Source: Streptomyces sp. B21-083
GTDB taxonomy: Bacteria > Actinomycetota > Actinomycetes > Streptomycetales > Streptomycetaceae
Direction: 5' to 3'
Assembly (NCBI RefSeq): GCF_036898825.1
Contig: NZ_JARUND010000002.1
Span: 1-64,000, forward strand
Length of the DNA stretch: 64,000 bases
Made by a program: the position numbers and the translations under genes. Below are positions 43,805 through 52,642 of this stretch, piece after piece; the first letter of the stretch is position 1; each line of letters starts with the position of its first letter. A model generated the notes under the pieces. That model searched no databases. It saw only the letters and a list, made by a program, of their open reading frames with translations, and was not told the origin of the DNA.

Positions 43805-44127
43805 TTGCCGTCTGACCTGGCACGGCTGCACACCCTGCGGGTGTGGCACGCCCTGTGGCTGCACCGCGTCGACAGCAAGATCGCTGTCCTTCAGAAGCGG
43901 GAAGCCGACAGGAACGCGCGCGGCGGGACCGGCCGAAAGGCCCAGACTGGTTCGCCGAACCAGGGGCCGACAGGGGGCAGCCCGTCGCCGTCCACACCGG
44001 CGACTGCTACCTCACGGACAGACGACGGCGCCCCATCGACCGCGCCGACGCCCTGCGGCTCCTGGACTCCGGACTGCCCGCGTGCCGCGTCTGCCGTCCG
44101 GACAACGACCTCGCCTTCCTCGGCTGA
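43805..44127 (+). pseudogene. DUF6233-family protein, frameshifted
   Basis: The first frame reads LPSDLARLHTLRVWHALWLHRVDSKIAVLQKREAD, then a shift near 43935 continues as GPDWFAEPGADRG, VAVHTGDCYLTDRRRRPIDRADALRLLDSGLPACRVCRPDNDLAFLG. Both parts match the small Streptomyces DUF6233 family. The natural start (M-F-D-D-L) is missing: the codon before FDD is AGG, so translation would need TTG 43805. Frameshift and lost start make it a pseudogene. Confidence 0.68.
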
Positions 44128-44266
44128 ACCGCCCGCCTTCGCGGCCAGACATCGAGCTGCTGTTGAGGGTGTCGCGGTGCCCGAACGGAGACTATCGGCA
44201 GCGTTGCGTTCGGGGAACTCGCATGAGGCGGGCCCAGGTATTGTCGGGCCGACGAGAGGGAAACTG

Positions 44267-45124
44267 ATGACTTCGAGCACGCCGAACACTCCGGGCACGT
44301 TCTTAATCGGAGGCGAATACCGGGTATCCCGGCTCGGGTTCGGCGCTATGCGCCTGCCGACCGAGGCCGGCCCTGAGCGAAAAGCCGCCATCACGGTGGC
44401 CCGGCGGGCCGTCGAACTGGGCGTCACCTTGATCGACACCGCCCACCTGTATGGATGGGGGGCCAATGAGGAACTTCTGGCCGAGGCCCTGCATCCGTAC
44501 CCGGACGACCTGCTGATCACCACCAAGGTCGGGGTCACCCAGTCCGGGCCGGAAGGGTGGGCGTACGACGCACGGCCGGGGAGCCTGCGCGAGCAGGTCG
44601 AGCAAGGCCTGCGTCGGCTCCGGACCGAGCGCGTCGGCCTCCTGCAACTGCACCGGATCGACCCGAAGGTCCCAGTCGCCGAACAGGTTGGCGCGCTCCG
44701 CGAGCTCCAACTGGAAGGGAAGATCGGCCACATCGGGCTGTCCGAGGTCACCACCGTGCAGCTCACCGAGGCCCGGGAGACCGCCGAGATCGCGAGCGTA
44801 CAGAATCGCTACAACCTCCTCGACCGGGACTACGAGCCGGTTGTGGAGGCATGCGAGGCGGCCGCCATCGCCTTTCTCCCCTGGCGCCCCGTCGCCGCAG
44901 AAGCTGCCTCCGGCCAGACATCCGTGCTCGCCACCGTCGCCACCGAACTCGGCGCCACCGCCCCCCAGGTCCTGCTCGCCTGGCTGCTCGCCCGTTCCCC
45001 TGTCGTCCTGCCGATCCCCGGAACCAGCTCGCTCGCCCATCTGGAGGAGAATCTCGCTGCGACAGACCTCCGACTCACCGACTCCCAGCGGCAGCGCCTC
45101 GACCGTACGGCCTTGCCTGCCTAG
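44267..45124 (+). CDS. Aldo/keto reductase
   Basis: A 285-residue (beta/alpha)8 enzyme from ATG 44267 behind GAGAGGG. Motifs: LGFGAMRLP (about 25), GVTLIDTAHLYGWGANEELL (about 60; Asp and Tyr of the tetrad), DDLLITTKVG (Lys), LLQLHRIDP (His), and C-terminal LPIPGTSSLAHLEENL, the NADPH 2'-phosphate-binding segment. It reduces carbonyl groups of sugars, aldehydes or ketones. No operon partner; convergent with Ku. Confidence 0.9.
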   Translation: MTSSTPNTPGTFLIGGEYRVSRLGFGAMRLPTEAGPERKAAITVARRAVELGVTLIDTAHLYGWGANEELLAEALHPYPDDLLITTKVGVTQSGPEGWAYDARPGSLREQVEQGLRRLRTERVGLLQLHRIDPKVPVAEQVGALRELQLEGKIGHIGLSEVTTVQLTEARETAEIASVQNRYNLLDRDYEPVVEACEAAAIAFLPWRPVAAEAASGQTSVLATVATELGATAPQVLLAWLLARSPVVLPIPGTSSLAHLEENLAATDLRLTDSQRQRLDRTALPA

Positions 45125-45137
45125 CGACGGCGACCCT

Positions 45138-46032
45138 TCACGCACCCCGTTCCGCCGATGCCTTCTTCGTGGCCGTCTTCGCGGTGGTCTTCCTGGCCGC
45201 GGCCTTCTTCTTCGGCAGCTGGTGCACGTCGGCGTCGCCCCTCTCGCCGCAGGAGCCTTCGCCTTGGCCACGGACTCTTCGAGCGCCGCCATCAGATCGA
45301 GCACCCGCCCCGTCGGCTCAGCAGCCGTCGGCGCCACGGGCGGCGCACGGTGCTCCAGCTTCGCCTCGATCACCTGCTCCAGCGCCACCGTGTACTCGTC
45401 CACGGCGAACTCGGCGTCCTCGATGCCGTCGCGGGTCATGGAGTCGATGAGGGCCTGTGCGCCGCCGACCCCGTCCTCGTCCAGCTCGACTGCCTCCGGC
45501 GCCAGTTCGGCAGGGTCACGGATTTCGTCCGGCCAGCGCATCGCGTGCAAAACGATCGCATCGTCCCTCACCCGCAGCAGGCCCAGCCGTTCTCTGCGGG
45601 CCAGGCGTACTTCGCCACCGCGACCTGGGAGCTCCGCTCCAGCGCCTTCCGCAGCAGGACGTACGGTTTGACCGCCACCTGGCCCTTCGCCTGGAGGTAG
45701 TAGCCCTCGGCGATCATCAGCGGGTCGATCGAGGACGCCGGCACGAAAGCGTGAATCTCGATCGCCTTCGCCGTCGGCAAAGGCATTTCCCGCAGTTCTT
45801 CGTCGGTGACGGTGATGACCTGGCCCTTGGAGACCTCGTAGCCCTTGCCGATCTCCCCCTGCTTGACCTCGCGGTCCTCGATCTCGCAGTACTTGCGCAC
45901 GCGCACGCGCGCCATGTCTTCGAGGTGGACCTGGTGAAAACGGACGCTGTGGTCCTCGGTGGCCGACTGGACGTTGACCGGCACGCTGACCAGGCCGAAG
46001 CTGATCGCGCCGCTCCAGACGGTTCGGGGCAT
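45138..46032 (-). pseudogene. Ku (NHEJ) protein with two frameshifts
   Basis: ATG 46032 behind GGAGGTG starts MPRTVWSGAISFGLVSVPVNVQ, the bacterial Ku N-terminus, and continues to ...SSQVAVAKYAW at about 45600. A frameshift there is needed to resume RERLGLLRVRDDAIVLHAMRWPDEIRDP. A second near 45240 is needed for the Lys-rich C-terminus (VHQLPKKKAAARKTTAKTATKKAS). Ku bridges DNA ends and recruits LigD. Two indels within core and tail make this copy non-functional as read. The intact copy and LigD are likely elsewhere in the genome. Confidence 0.8.
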
Positions 46033-46147
46033 CGGGCACCTCCGTGACAGGCCCCGAGGATACGAGCCGGCAGTGACACGGGCACCTCGACGCCACGTGC
46101 GAGCGAGAGCACGCTGGAACGCCAGCCGTTCAGCTCCGGGGGTGCCG

Positions 46148-46609
46148 ATGGAATGGGTCTCGCTGGCCAGCACGATCGTGGGCGCAGGAATCGCCACCGC
46201 GTCGGCCGGGATCCTCGATCAGCGCCGGTGGAGGCGAGAACGAGGCGACCAGCACACCGAAAGCCGCCGTTCGCTCTACGTCTCCTACCTCGCTGCTCTC
46301 GCATCGGCCCGGCACGCTTGCCGTGTGGCTGTTCGCGACGGGGATCCCGATCCCCTGCAGCGCGGGCGCGCAGTGCGGGAGGCACTCGAATCCTGCACCA
46401 GTCTGCGATACGAGCTGTCGATCTGCGCGCCGCGCTACGTGGTCGAGAAGTCCGACGATGCGTTCCGGCGCCTTCGCGACCTGCGTGACGTGGTAACTGA
46501 CGGATTCAGCCGGGACAGCAACGAGTACGTCACCGGGCGGCTTCGCTACGACCGGGCGTACCAGGCCCTTCGGGAAGCCATACGTAAAGACCTCGGCGCC
46601 GATGTCTAG
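46148..46609 (+). CDS. Membrane-anchored hypothetical protein, 153 aa
   Basis: From ATG 46148: MEWVSLASTIVGAGIATASAGILDQRRWRRERGDQ. The first 22 residues form a membrane anchor followed by a basic stop-transfer. The rest is helical (SRRSLYVSYLAALASARHACRVAVRD...) and ends REAIRKDLGADV. This layout is common in Streptomyces proteins of unknown role. It starts 116 bp from the Ku start in divergent orientation. Confidence 0.68.
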   Translation: MEWVSLASTIVGAGIATASAGILDQRRWRRERGDQHTESRRSLYVSYLAALASARHACRVAVRDGDPDPLQRGRAVREALESCTSLRYELSICAPRYVVEKSDDAFRRLRDLRDVVTDGFSRDSNEYVTGRLRYDRAYQALREAIRKDLGADV

Positions 46610-47059
46610 CCTCACAGCCAGGCCGACCACCGAGCCGCAGAGATCGCCGCCAGCGTACGAGCGGCGCCGTCCAGCCTGCGACGGCAGACCTAGCGGCAGC
46701 CCTGCGCAGCAGGGGGTCAAGGAGGTGATGGCGATCGTGGAGGTCGCGCGGGATAGATCAGAGGGCCTGGCCCGATGTGCGAGATTCCCCACCGGCGGCC
46801 ACTTGACGGGGCGTCAAGTGGCCGCAAGAACAAGCACAGAGAGTAACCTTCCTCCTCCTTCCTTCCCGTCGCGGCGGAGAGCTGCCGCCTCTGCCGGCTA
46901 CCGAGGTGGGGGTGTCCTTCCACGGGCGTCTGGTGAACGCGAAGGCGGGGCCGATGGCCAGGATGACGGCGAGGGCCGCACTCGCCAGGCTCCCGCGCTG
47001 GGGAAGGGCATACGCCGGACCGTCAGGGCAAGCGAGCCGCTTGCGCCTTGACGGACTTC
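46610..47059. other. Intergenic, 450 bp, no gene seen
   Basis: No supported coding frame. It contains the hairpin at 46795 and leads into the operator before the hydrolase gene. Confidence 0.5.
46795..46825. terminator. Perfect 13-bp hairpin
   Basis: GCGGCCACTTGAC, loop GGGGC, GTCAAGTGGCCGC (46795-46825). Probable terminator for the 46148 gene or a protein-binding palindrome. Confidence 0.6.
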
Positions 47060-47096
47060 GGCTAATGGCGATAGCTTTCAGCTAACAGCATTAGCC
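47060..47096. promoter_or_regulatory. Nested inverted repeat, probable TetR operator
   Basis: GGCTAATG at 47060-47067 pairs with CATTAGCC at 47089-47096, and within it TAGCT...AGCTA forms an inner repeat. It lies immediately before the hydrolase start. The downstream TetR gene is the likely ligand-responsive repressor. Confidence 0.62.
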
Positions 47097-47108
47097 ATGG
47101 AGGACGTC

Positions 47109-47945
47109 ATGACCGAGCACCTGAATATCGCCGGCAACACCCTCGCCTATGACGTGACGGGGCAGGGCCCGCTGGTTGTCCTGGCGCACGGCATGGGCGA
47201 CAGCCGGCACTCCTACCGGTTCCTCGTCCCGGCCCTGGCCGACGCCGGATACCGGGTCGCCAACGTCGACATCCGCGGCTGCGGTGACTCCAGCCTGGAC
47301 TGGGACGGCTACAGCCGCACCGACATCGCCGGCGACCTCGTCGCCCTCGTGCGCCACCTCGGCGGCCCGGCCGTGATCATCGGCCAGTCGATCAGCGGCG
47401 GTGCCGGGACCATAGCGGCCGCCACCGCGCCCGAGGTGATCAGCGGCGTCATCGAGCTGGCGCCGTTCACTCGCGCACAGTCTTTCGACCTTGGCGGGCT
47501 GATCAGGGTGAAGCGCTTCCGGGCCGGTTACCTCCAGCTGGCGCAGGTCATCATGCGGGGAAGTCTGGCGAACTGGAAGAAGTACCTCGACGTGGCGTTC
47601 CCCACCAAGCCCGCCGACTGGGACAGTGAGCTTGCGCGCATCGTGGCCAAGATGAGCGAGCCCGGCCGGATGGAGGTCCTGCAAGCCATGTGCAAGTCCA
47701 ACCCGAGCGACGCCGGTGCGCAGCTGTCCAACGTCACCTGCCCGGTGCTGGTGATCGAAGGGAGCGCCGACCCGGACTGGGCCGTCCCGCGAGCGGAGGG
47801 CGAGCGCATCATCGCCGACCTGCCCCGGGGCCTCGGTGAGCTGGTTGTCATCGACGGCGCGGGTCACTACCCGCATACACAGACGCCCGACGAGGTACTC
47901 GCCCTGGCTCTGCCCTTCCTCGCCAAGACACTGGCCAATGCCTAG
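47109..47945 (+). CDS. Alpha/beta hydrolase
   Basis: A 278-residue protein from ATG 47109, preceded by GGAGG at the right spacing; ATG 47097 is too close to the operator. HGMGDSRHSYRFLVPALADAGYRVANVDIRGCGDSS (oxyanion and strand region) and the nucleophile elbow GQSISGG (about residue 97-103) define the fold. The acid lies in IEGSADPDW and the His in DGAGHYPH. Members include epoxide hydrolases, esterases and haloperoxidase-like enzymes. It overlaps the TetR gene by 8 bp; both are probably repressed by it. Confidence 0.9.
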   Translation: MTEHLNIAGNTLAYDVTGQGPLVVLAHGMGDSRHSYRFLVPALADAGYRVANVDIRGCGDSSLDWDGYSRTDIAGDLVALVRHLGGPAVIIGQSISGGAGTIAAATAPEVISGVIELAPFTRAQSFDLGGLIRVKRFRAGYLQLAQVIMRGSLANWKKYLDVAFPTKPADWDSELARIVAKMSEPGRMEVLQAMCKSNPSDAGAQLSNVTCPVLVIEGSADPDWAVPRAEGERIIADLPRGLGELVVIDGAGHYPHTQTPDEVLALALPFLAKTLANA

Positions 47946-48522
47946 GGCCCGCCTCACCCCCGAATTGGTCACCGAGGCGGCCGCCGCGCTGGTCGACGAG
48001 GTCGGCTTCAGTCAATTAAGCATGAGCTTGCTCGCCGAGCGGCTCGGGATCAAGACTCCCTCGCTCTACAAGCACGTCACCAGCCAGGCCGACGTGGCTC
48101 ATCGGATCGCCGTCATAGCCATGACGGAGCTCAGTGATGCCATTCGGGACGCCACCCAGGGCCGGACGGCCAGCGATGCCCTCGCCGCAGGCTCGCAGGC
48201 CATGCGGACATACGTGCGCGAACATCCCGGCCGGTACGCGGCGGGCAACGCCGCCCGCCCGACCGGCCCCGACGACCCGCTCATCCCGGCCGTCCAGCGA
48301 GTACTCGCCTCCTGGTCAGCCATGCTGCACGGATACCGGCTGGATCCCAGCCAGGAGATCCACGCCATGCGGATGCTGCGCAGCGTCCTGCACGGGTTCG
48401 CGACCCTGGAGGCCGCCGGCGGGTTCCAGATCGACACGTCCGTCGACGACAGTTTCACTTGGATGGTCAGCTTTATCGATCACGGCCTGCTCGCCCTCAC
48501 CGCCAGCCGGCCCGGCCCCTGA
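47938..48522 (+). CDS. TetR-family transcriptional regulator
   Basis: A 194-residue protein from ATG 47938, overlapping the hydrolase stop. N-terminal helix-turn-helix: LTPELVTEAAAALVDEVGFSQLSMSLLAERLGIKTPSLYKHVTSQADV (about 6-53). The C-terminal ligand domain (WSAMLHGYRLDP, MLRSVLHGFATLEAAGGF, WMVSFIDHGLLAL) resembles TetR_C-type dimerisation helices. It likely binds the inverted repeat at 47060 and controls both itself and the hydrolase. Confidence 0.88.
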   Translation: MPRARLTPELVTEAAAALVDEVGFSQLSMSLLAERLGIKTPSLYKHVTSQADVAHRIAVIAMTELSDAIRDATQGRTASDALAAGSQAMRTYVREHPGRYAAGNAARPTGPDDPLIPAVQRVLASWSAMLHGYRLDPSQEIHAMRMLRSVLHGFATLEAAGGFQIDTSVDDSFTWMVSFIDHGLLALTASRPGP

Positions 48523-48605
48523 CGTGTCCCCGACCTCCTGCGTCGACGGCATGCGCAACCCGGCCACAGCACCGACGCGGTCGGATGGGCAGTAGAACCT
48601 GTTTC

Positions 48606-48730
48606 TCACGCGTTGACAGCGGGTTCAGCGTCGGGGACTGTCAGGGCCCAGGTGGCCATGGTGTCGAAGACAGTGCGCAATCCTTCGCCGAGAGGGGTGA
48701 GCCGGTACTCGACCCGTGGGGGATCTCGGG
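48606..48730 (-). pseudogene. HxlR-type regulator, C-terminal fragment
   Basis: About 40 codons (PRDPPRVEYRLTPLGEGLRTVFDTMATWAL) match the wing and last helix of HxlR regulators. The DNA-binding helices upstream are absent. The joined upstream sequence (48731-48830) is unrelated; a 27-aa hydrophobic frame on the plus strand there is probably fortuitous. Confidence 0.6.
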
Positions 48731-48831
48731 GTAGGCGGTGCATGCAGTCCCGAACCGGCCGGGCTGTGATAGTCGCCCTCGCCGCGGTCACCGTGATCGC
48801 TGCAGTGGTGGCGGCCGTGATGTAGGTGCCG

Positions 48832-49460
48832 TCAGACCGGTCGGTCACGCCAGATCTGGGGGCATCGGCCGAGGGGCCCGGCGCGTGTGAGGGCGGTGAG
48901 TGCGTGGAGGTCAGCGACGACGGGATAGTCGAAGGCCAGGGGGCGGGGGCCGGTCTGGTCGGGCGGAGAGGGGAACCGGCCGGCCGCGTCCTGCCGGTCG
49001 AGCAGGTAGGCGGTCGCGGCCATGGTGACGTGGGGCGGGGCGTGGCCGCTGACGACGGGGATGGCCTGGGCGGTGGAGAGGGCGTCGCTGTCGTGGTCGC
49101 GTGTGCGGCCCCATCCTCCGTCGGGTTGTTGAGTAGCCGTCAGCCGTGTCGTCGCGCTGGTCAGAGCGGTGGCCAGGCGCCGGTGATCGGTACCGGGGGT
49201 GTTGCCGGTGGCCTTCAGGGCGTCGACGGCGCGGAGGATGACGCTGGACTCGCTGAGGGTCCAGCTCGCGGCCCAGGTCCCGTCGGGGTGCTGGGCATCG
49301 AGGATGAAGCGGGTGGCGGCGGTGACGAGTTCGGCGTACCGCTGCCCGTGAGGGGCGAGCGCGATGACGGCGCCCGCGGTCATGTCGAGGTCGGGTGCGT
49401 CGCCTTCCCGCCAGGTGGGGAAGCCGCCGTCGGGGCCGGCCTTGGCGGCGAGGGGTGGTG
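48832..49460 (-). pseudogene. Prenyltransferase/squalene-cyclase-like repeat protein, N-terminus missing
   Basis: About 200 residues with QW-type repeats: PDGGFPTWREGDAPDLDMTAGAV, RFILDAQHPDGTWAASWTLSES, TQQPDGGWGRTRDHDSD and LDRQDAAGRFPSPP. These match the alpha6-alpha6 barrel of prenyltransferase and terpene-cyclase-like enzymes. The frame is open at its 5' side only as far as about 49465, where it fuses out of frame to the phosphoribosyltransferase fragment. So the N-terminal part is lost. From ATG 49383 a truncated protein could be made. Confidence 0.6.
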
Positions 49461-49942
49461 GCGCCCGCGTCCCGGTCCAGGACGCACACGGCCGTGCCGA
49501 CCAGGGCTCCCCCGATCCGGAGGAGACGGGCGCCGCGCAGGAGGCTGGCGCCGCTGCGGGCGGTGTCGTCCAGCAGGGCCGTGCGCCGGCGCTGAAGGTC
49601 GGTGCCCTCGATCTGCTGCCACGTGCCGTGTTCCTTGGGCGCGGGGCGCAGGAAGGCGGCGGGCAGGCCGGTGTGCAGGGACACCGCCGTGACCAGCGGG
49701 ATGCCGGCCAGCGCCGGCCCGGCCAGGGCCTCGGTGTCGTCGGGCAGCAGGCCCGCCGGCGTGGCCGCGGTCTCCGTCAGCAGTTCCGGGTCACCGGCCA
49801 GCCGATACGGGTCGAAGTACGTGTCGAGCGTGCTGCCGTCCGGGAGCCGGTAGGGGGCAGCCGCGCAGGCCGGCGGGGTCGTCCCCGTCGCGATCCCCTT
49901 GGATCTGGCGGTCGCCCAGAGGGTCAGTGCATGGTTCGCCAC
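49460..49942 (-). pseudogene. Orotate-phosphoribosyltransferase-like protein, C-terminus missing
   Basis: From GTG 49942, three bases after the lipoprotein gene stop. DTYFDPYRLAGDPELLTETA, GPALAGIPLVTAVSLHTGLPAAFLRP and LLDDTARSGASLLRGARLLR (the PRPP motif with DD followed by small residues) identify a PyrE-like type I phosphoribosyltransferase. After VCVLDRD the frame diverges into unrelated sequence at about 49460, removing the last 30 residues or so. The junction with the cyclase-like fragment looks like a deletion. Confidence 0.65.
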
Positions 49943-49945
49943 CGC

Positions 49946-50740
49946 TCAGGCCAGCAGGACATCTTCGCCCGCCGTCACGGGGACGACCTGCTCGGCCGAT
50001 GGCACGTCGGCCTTCACCGGCGTCCCGAAGTCCGACAGTGTCATCGTCGTCATGGCCTTCACACCGCCGAAGTAGGACAGCCGGGCCTGGACGGCGCGTC
50101 CCTTTTCGTCGACCCACACGTCTGCGTAGACGGGCATGTCGTCGCCCAGTTTCTCGCGCAGGTCATCCAGCCCCTGTTTGGTCTCCGTCGTCATCCGCAG
50201 CGTCGCGGTGGCGTGGTCGATGGTGCCCCGGTAGTGCACCGCAGGGACGCCGTTCACCTGCTCGTCGCCCTCGTTCGACACCTGCCGCATCGCCTTCATC
50301 TGGCCCAGCAGGTGCTCGGGGTCGTTCAGCGGCGCCCGCAGGAAATAGCGGGTCAGGGCCTCGCTCCGGACAGCCGAGGCCCACTTGCCCTCGTCCACCG
50401 CCCGCGAGCCTTGTACATAGACGGTGTCGCCGGCGAAGACTTCCTCGACGGGGTCCATGCCGCTGTCCTTGAGCTCCACCGTGAGTCGGCCCCTGTCCCC
50501 CGCCAGGTCGAAGGCGCCGGCGATCGCGAACACGTACGTCGTGGGGCTGTCGGCGGACCGCAGTTCGATCTGCTCGTCCAGCCGGGCACTGGTCGCGCTC
50601 GTCTTCTCTATCGCGGCGCGCACGGCCGCCCCGTGATCCACGGCCTTCTTCGCGCTCTGCCCCGAGTCACTGTCCGGACCGCCGGAACAGGCAGTGCAGA
50701 GCAGGAGGACGGCGGCGGCGAGGAGGTGGGCGTGGCGCAT
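49946..50740 (-). CDS. Lipoprotein (LppX/LprG-like)
   Basis: A 264-residue protein. Lipobox: LLLCTAC near residue 18, preceded by a hydrophobic signal (HAHLLAAAVLLL) after a single Arg. The mature part has the pattern of a large antiparallel beta-sheet (PTTYVFAIAGAFDLAGDRGRLTVELKDSG) with helices over one side (LDDLREKLGDDMPVYADVWVDEKGRAVQARLSY), like LppX/LprG-type lipid-binding lipoproteins. It is probably anchored to the outer face of the membrane. Followed by the broken phosphoribosyltransferase gene at 3 bp. Confidence 0.85.
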   Translation of the reverse strand: MRHAHLLAAAVLLLCTACSGGPDSDSGQSAKKAVDHGAAVRAAIEKTSATSARLDEQIELRSADSPTTYVFAIAGAFDLAGDRGRLTVELKDSGMDPVEEVFAGDTVYVQGSRAVDEGKWASAVRSEALTRYFLRAPLNDPEHLLGQMKAMRQVSNEGDEQVNGVPAVHYRGTIDHATATLRMTTETKQGLDDLREKLGDDMPVYADVWVDEKGRAVQARLSYFGGVKAMTTMTLSDFGTPVKADVPSAEQVVPVTAGEDVLLA

Positions 50741-50980
50741 GGGCGCTCCGGGGAATCGTTACTGCGGCAGGGGGCCCGATGGGGCCTGTAGATCTTCGCA
50801 CGGAATCCATAGCAGGCCCCGAGGGGTCTCCCTGTCACGCACGCATCCGTCCGGCAGCGAGCGGCCGTTCGGCGTGGCCGCCATCGGCTGCGTCCCGCTA
50901 TCGAGGCCGTGTTGCGAGCTGTGGTCGGCCGGCCGGATGGCGTGCCCTGCCGATGGCCGAAGCCCGCCCGCCCGGCGCGG

Positions 50981-51298
50981 TCACTGCCCGGCGTCTTCCA
51001 GGTCCACGAGCTTCTCGAAGAAGAACTCGTGCTTCAGGAACGACACGTCGTATTCGTGCCCCGGATACGGGGGGATCAGCTGAGACGCCTGGATCAGGCG
51101 CCAGCCGTCGCACAGGGCGGCCAGGCCTGTCTCGTAGGAGGGCTCGTCGCTGTCGCCCGTGGTGGGGGACGTGCGGCCGGTGCCGTCGTAGAGCGACCAG
51201 CCGACGACCGGGGAGTCCAGGGCCGAGGTGCCCAGGTACAGCACCAGTACCTGCTGGCGGACCACAGAGGCGGCCGGGGCGGGGGCGTTCGTGGTCAC
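50981..51298 (-). CDS. Hypothetical protein, 105 aa, coupled to PhyH enzyme
   Basis: GTG 51298 follows GGAGG and overlaps the PhyH TGA (GTGA). It reads VTTNAPAPAASVVRQQVLVLYLGTSALDSPVVGWSLYDGTG and ends YDVSFLKHEFFFEKLVDLEDAGQ. No known family. Translational coupling suggests a partner of the dioxygenase, for example a small subunit or substrate-binding protein; that is inference. Confidence 0.65.
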   Translation of the reverse strand: MTTNAPAPAASVVRQQVLVLYLGTSALDSPVVGWSLYDGTGRTSPTTGDSDEPSYETGLAALCDGWRLIQASQLIPPYPGHEYDVSFLKHEFFFEKLVDLEDAGQ

Positions 51299-52113
51299 GC
51301 GGGAACCTCCTGCGGTCGGTTGGAGACGCGGGTGACCCAGTGGTCGAGATCGAAGCCCTCGTCGCCGGTCAGCGCACGCCACAGCAGGACGCGGTTGAAG
51401 AGTTCCAGGCGGCCGGTCGCCTGCTCGTACCAGGGGAAGACGGTGTTCAACTCCTGGGCCACACGCGGGTCCGACAGGTCCGAGGTGTCCCACAGCCGCC
51501 GCTGCCGTACCGTCGGGTTGAAACGGATCTTGAACATGAAGCGGCGGGTGTCGCTGTCGTTGCGCCGGCCACCGTGCCAGAGGCCATGGTGCAGAAGCAC
51601 CACGGTGCCCGCCGGGCAGACCAGTCGGCTCTGACCGCGCAGGTTCTGGTACCGGCCGGTGTCGCTCTCGTTCGTGCGCCGCAGATGGCTGCCGGGAACG
51701 CTGAGCGTGCCGCCCATCTCCAGCGTCACCTGCTGCGGGTAGTACATGAGCTGCACGTCGAAGGCGTCGGGACGTACGTCGATGACCGCGTCCCCGTGCA
51801 GCGGCTGTGCCGCGCCCTCATGCGGCTCCCGGACGTGCACGAAGTGGTGGTCGATGTTCGGTCCGGGTCCGACGAGACTGCGCAACGCGCCCGCGATCTC
51901 GGGCACTTCGACGAGGCGCCGCATGAAGGATCCCTCGGGGCAGGCCTCGGAAACCGGCGTGCCGTACGGTACCGGCGGGATGCCGGCGGCGAAGACCTCC
52001 ATGGCCTCGGTATTCATCTCCGCGGGCACCACGGCCTCCATGCGCAGCGAGCCGTGGGCGACGAAGTGCGCCATCTGCACAGAACTGAGCAGGCGCTCTC
52101 TGGGTGTCGTCAT
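51295..52113 (-). CDS. Phytanoyl-CoA dioxygenase-like Fe(II)/2-oxoglutarate enzyme
   Basis: A 272-residue protein from ATG 52113 (GTG 52122 possible). The double-stranded beta-helix iron site is PLHGDAVIDV (His-x-Asp) and LLHHGLWHGGRR (distal His; Arg for 2-oxoglutarate). Further features are GGTLSVPGSHLRR and FKIRFNPTVRQRRLWD. Such PhyH enzymes hydroxylate or halogenate acyl or small natural-product substrates. Its stop overlaps the 105-aa gene, but no biosynthetic neighbours clarify its substrate. Confidence 0.85.
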   Translation of the reverse strand: MTTPRERLLSSVQMAHFVAHGSLRMEAVVPAEMNTEAMEVFAAGIPPVPYGTPVSEACPEGSFMRRLVEVPEIAGALRSLVGPGPNIDHHFVHVREPHEGAAQPLHGDAVIDVRPDAFDVQLMYYPQQVTLEMGGTLSVPGSHLRRTNESDTGRYQNLRGQSRLVCPAGTVVLLHHGLWHGGRRNDSDTRRFMFKIRFNPTVRQRRLWDTSDLSDPRVAQELNTVFPWYEQATGRLELFNRVLLWRALTGDEGFDLDHWVTRVSNRPQEVPA

Positions 52114-52642
52114 GTCCACCACGGTAGGGAGCGCGACACCTCGGGCGCGTGGGCCCAGCTCACCAGCACTGGTAGATTTTCACCAAAGGAGAGGTCGCCG
52201 TGCGCCCTGGACGAGCCGCCTGTAGTGGCAGACGAGGGCGTGCACAGCCCGGCCGGGGCACACGGACGTCTTCCGCCCGCCCGCGCATGCTCTTGGGACG
52301 ACCCACCGGGCCGGGAGCGGCCAGCAGACCGCGATAGGGGCACGGCCATGTCCGAGGTCCGCTGTGCGGCAGCCGCACACCCGCGAGGGCAAGTCCAACG
52401 TCCTATGAGGAGTGCCACGACTGCCTCCGTCCGTACGCGCACGTACGATCTCCCGAACACGAGGTCCCCCGTGGCGCTGTCCCCTCGCCCGCAAGCACCG
52501 GTCGACGGACCGCTCCTCACGGACTCCGCCGACACCTCAACCGCGAGTTCCGGCGACGCTCGGGCGGCGGAAGGCTCCTACCTCTGCTGACGGTCCGGAA
52601 CCTCGATGATCCCGCTCGGCTGCGCGGTTCGGTTCCTCGTTC
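52114..52642. other. Intergenic, about 530 bp, no supported gene
   Basis: One plus-strand frame (52348-52590, 80 codons from ATG) lacks a ribosome site and reads low-complexity Ser/Thr/Pro sequence, so it was not called. The region should contain the PhyH promoter. Confidence 0.45.

Noticed and set aside
45138..46032. Programmed frameshifting in Ku
   Set aside because: No slippery run occurs at the two shift points, and Ku is not known to use frameshifting; decay or sequence error is simpler.
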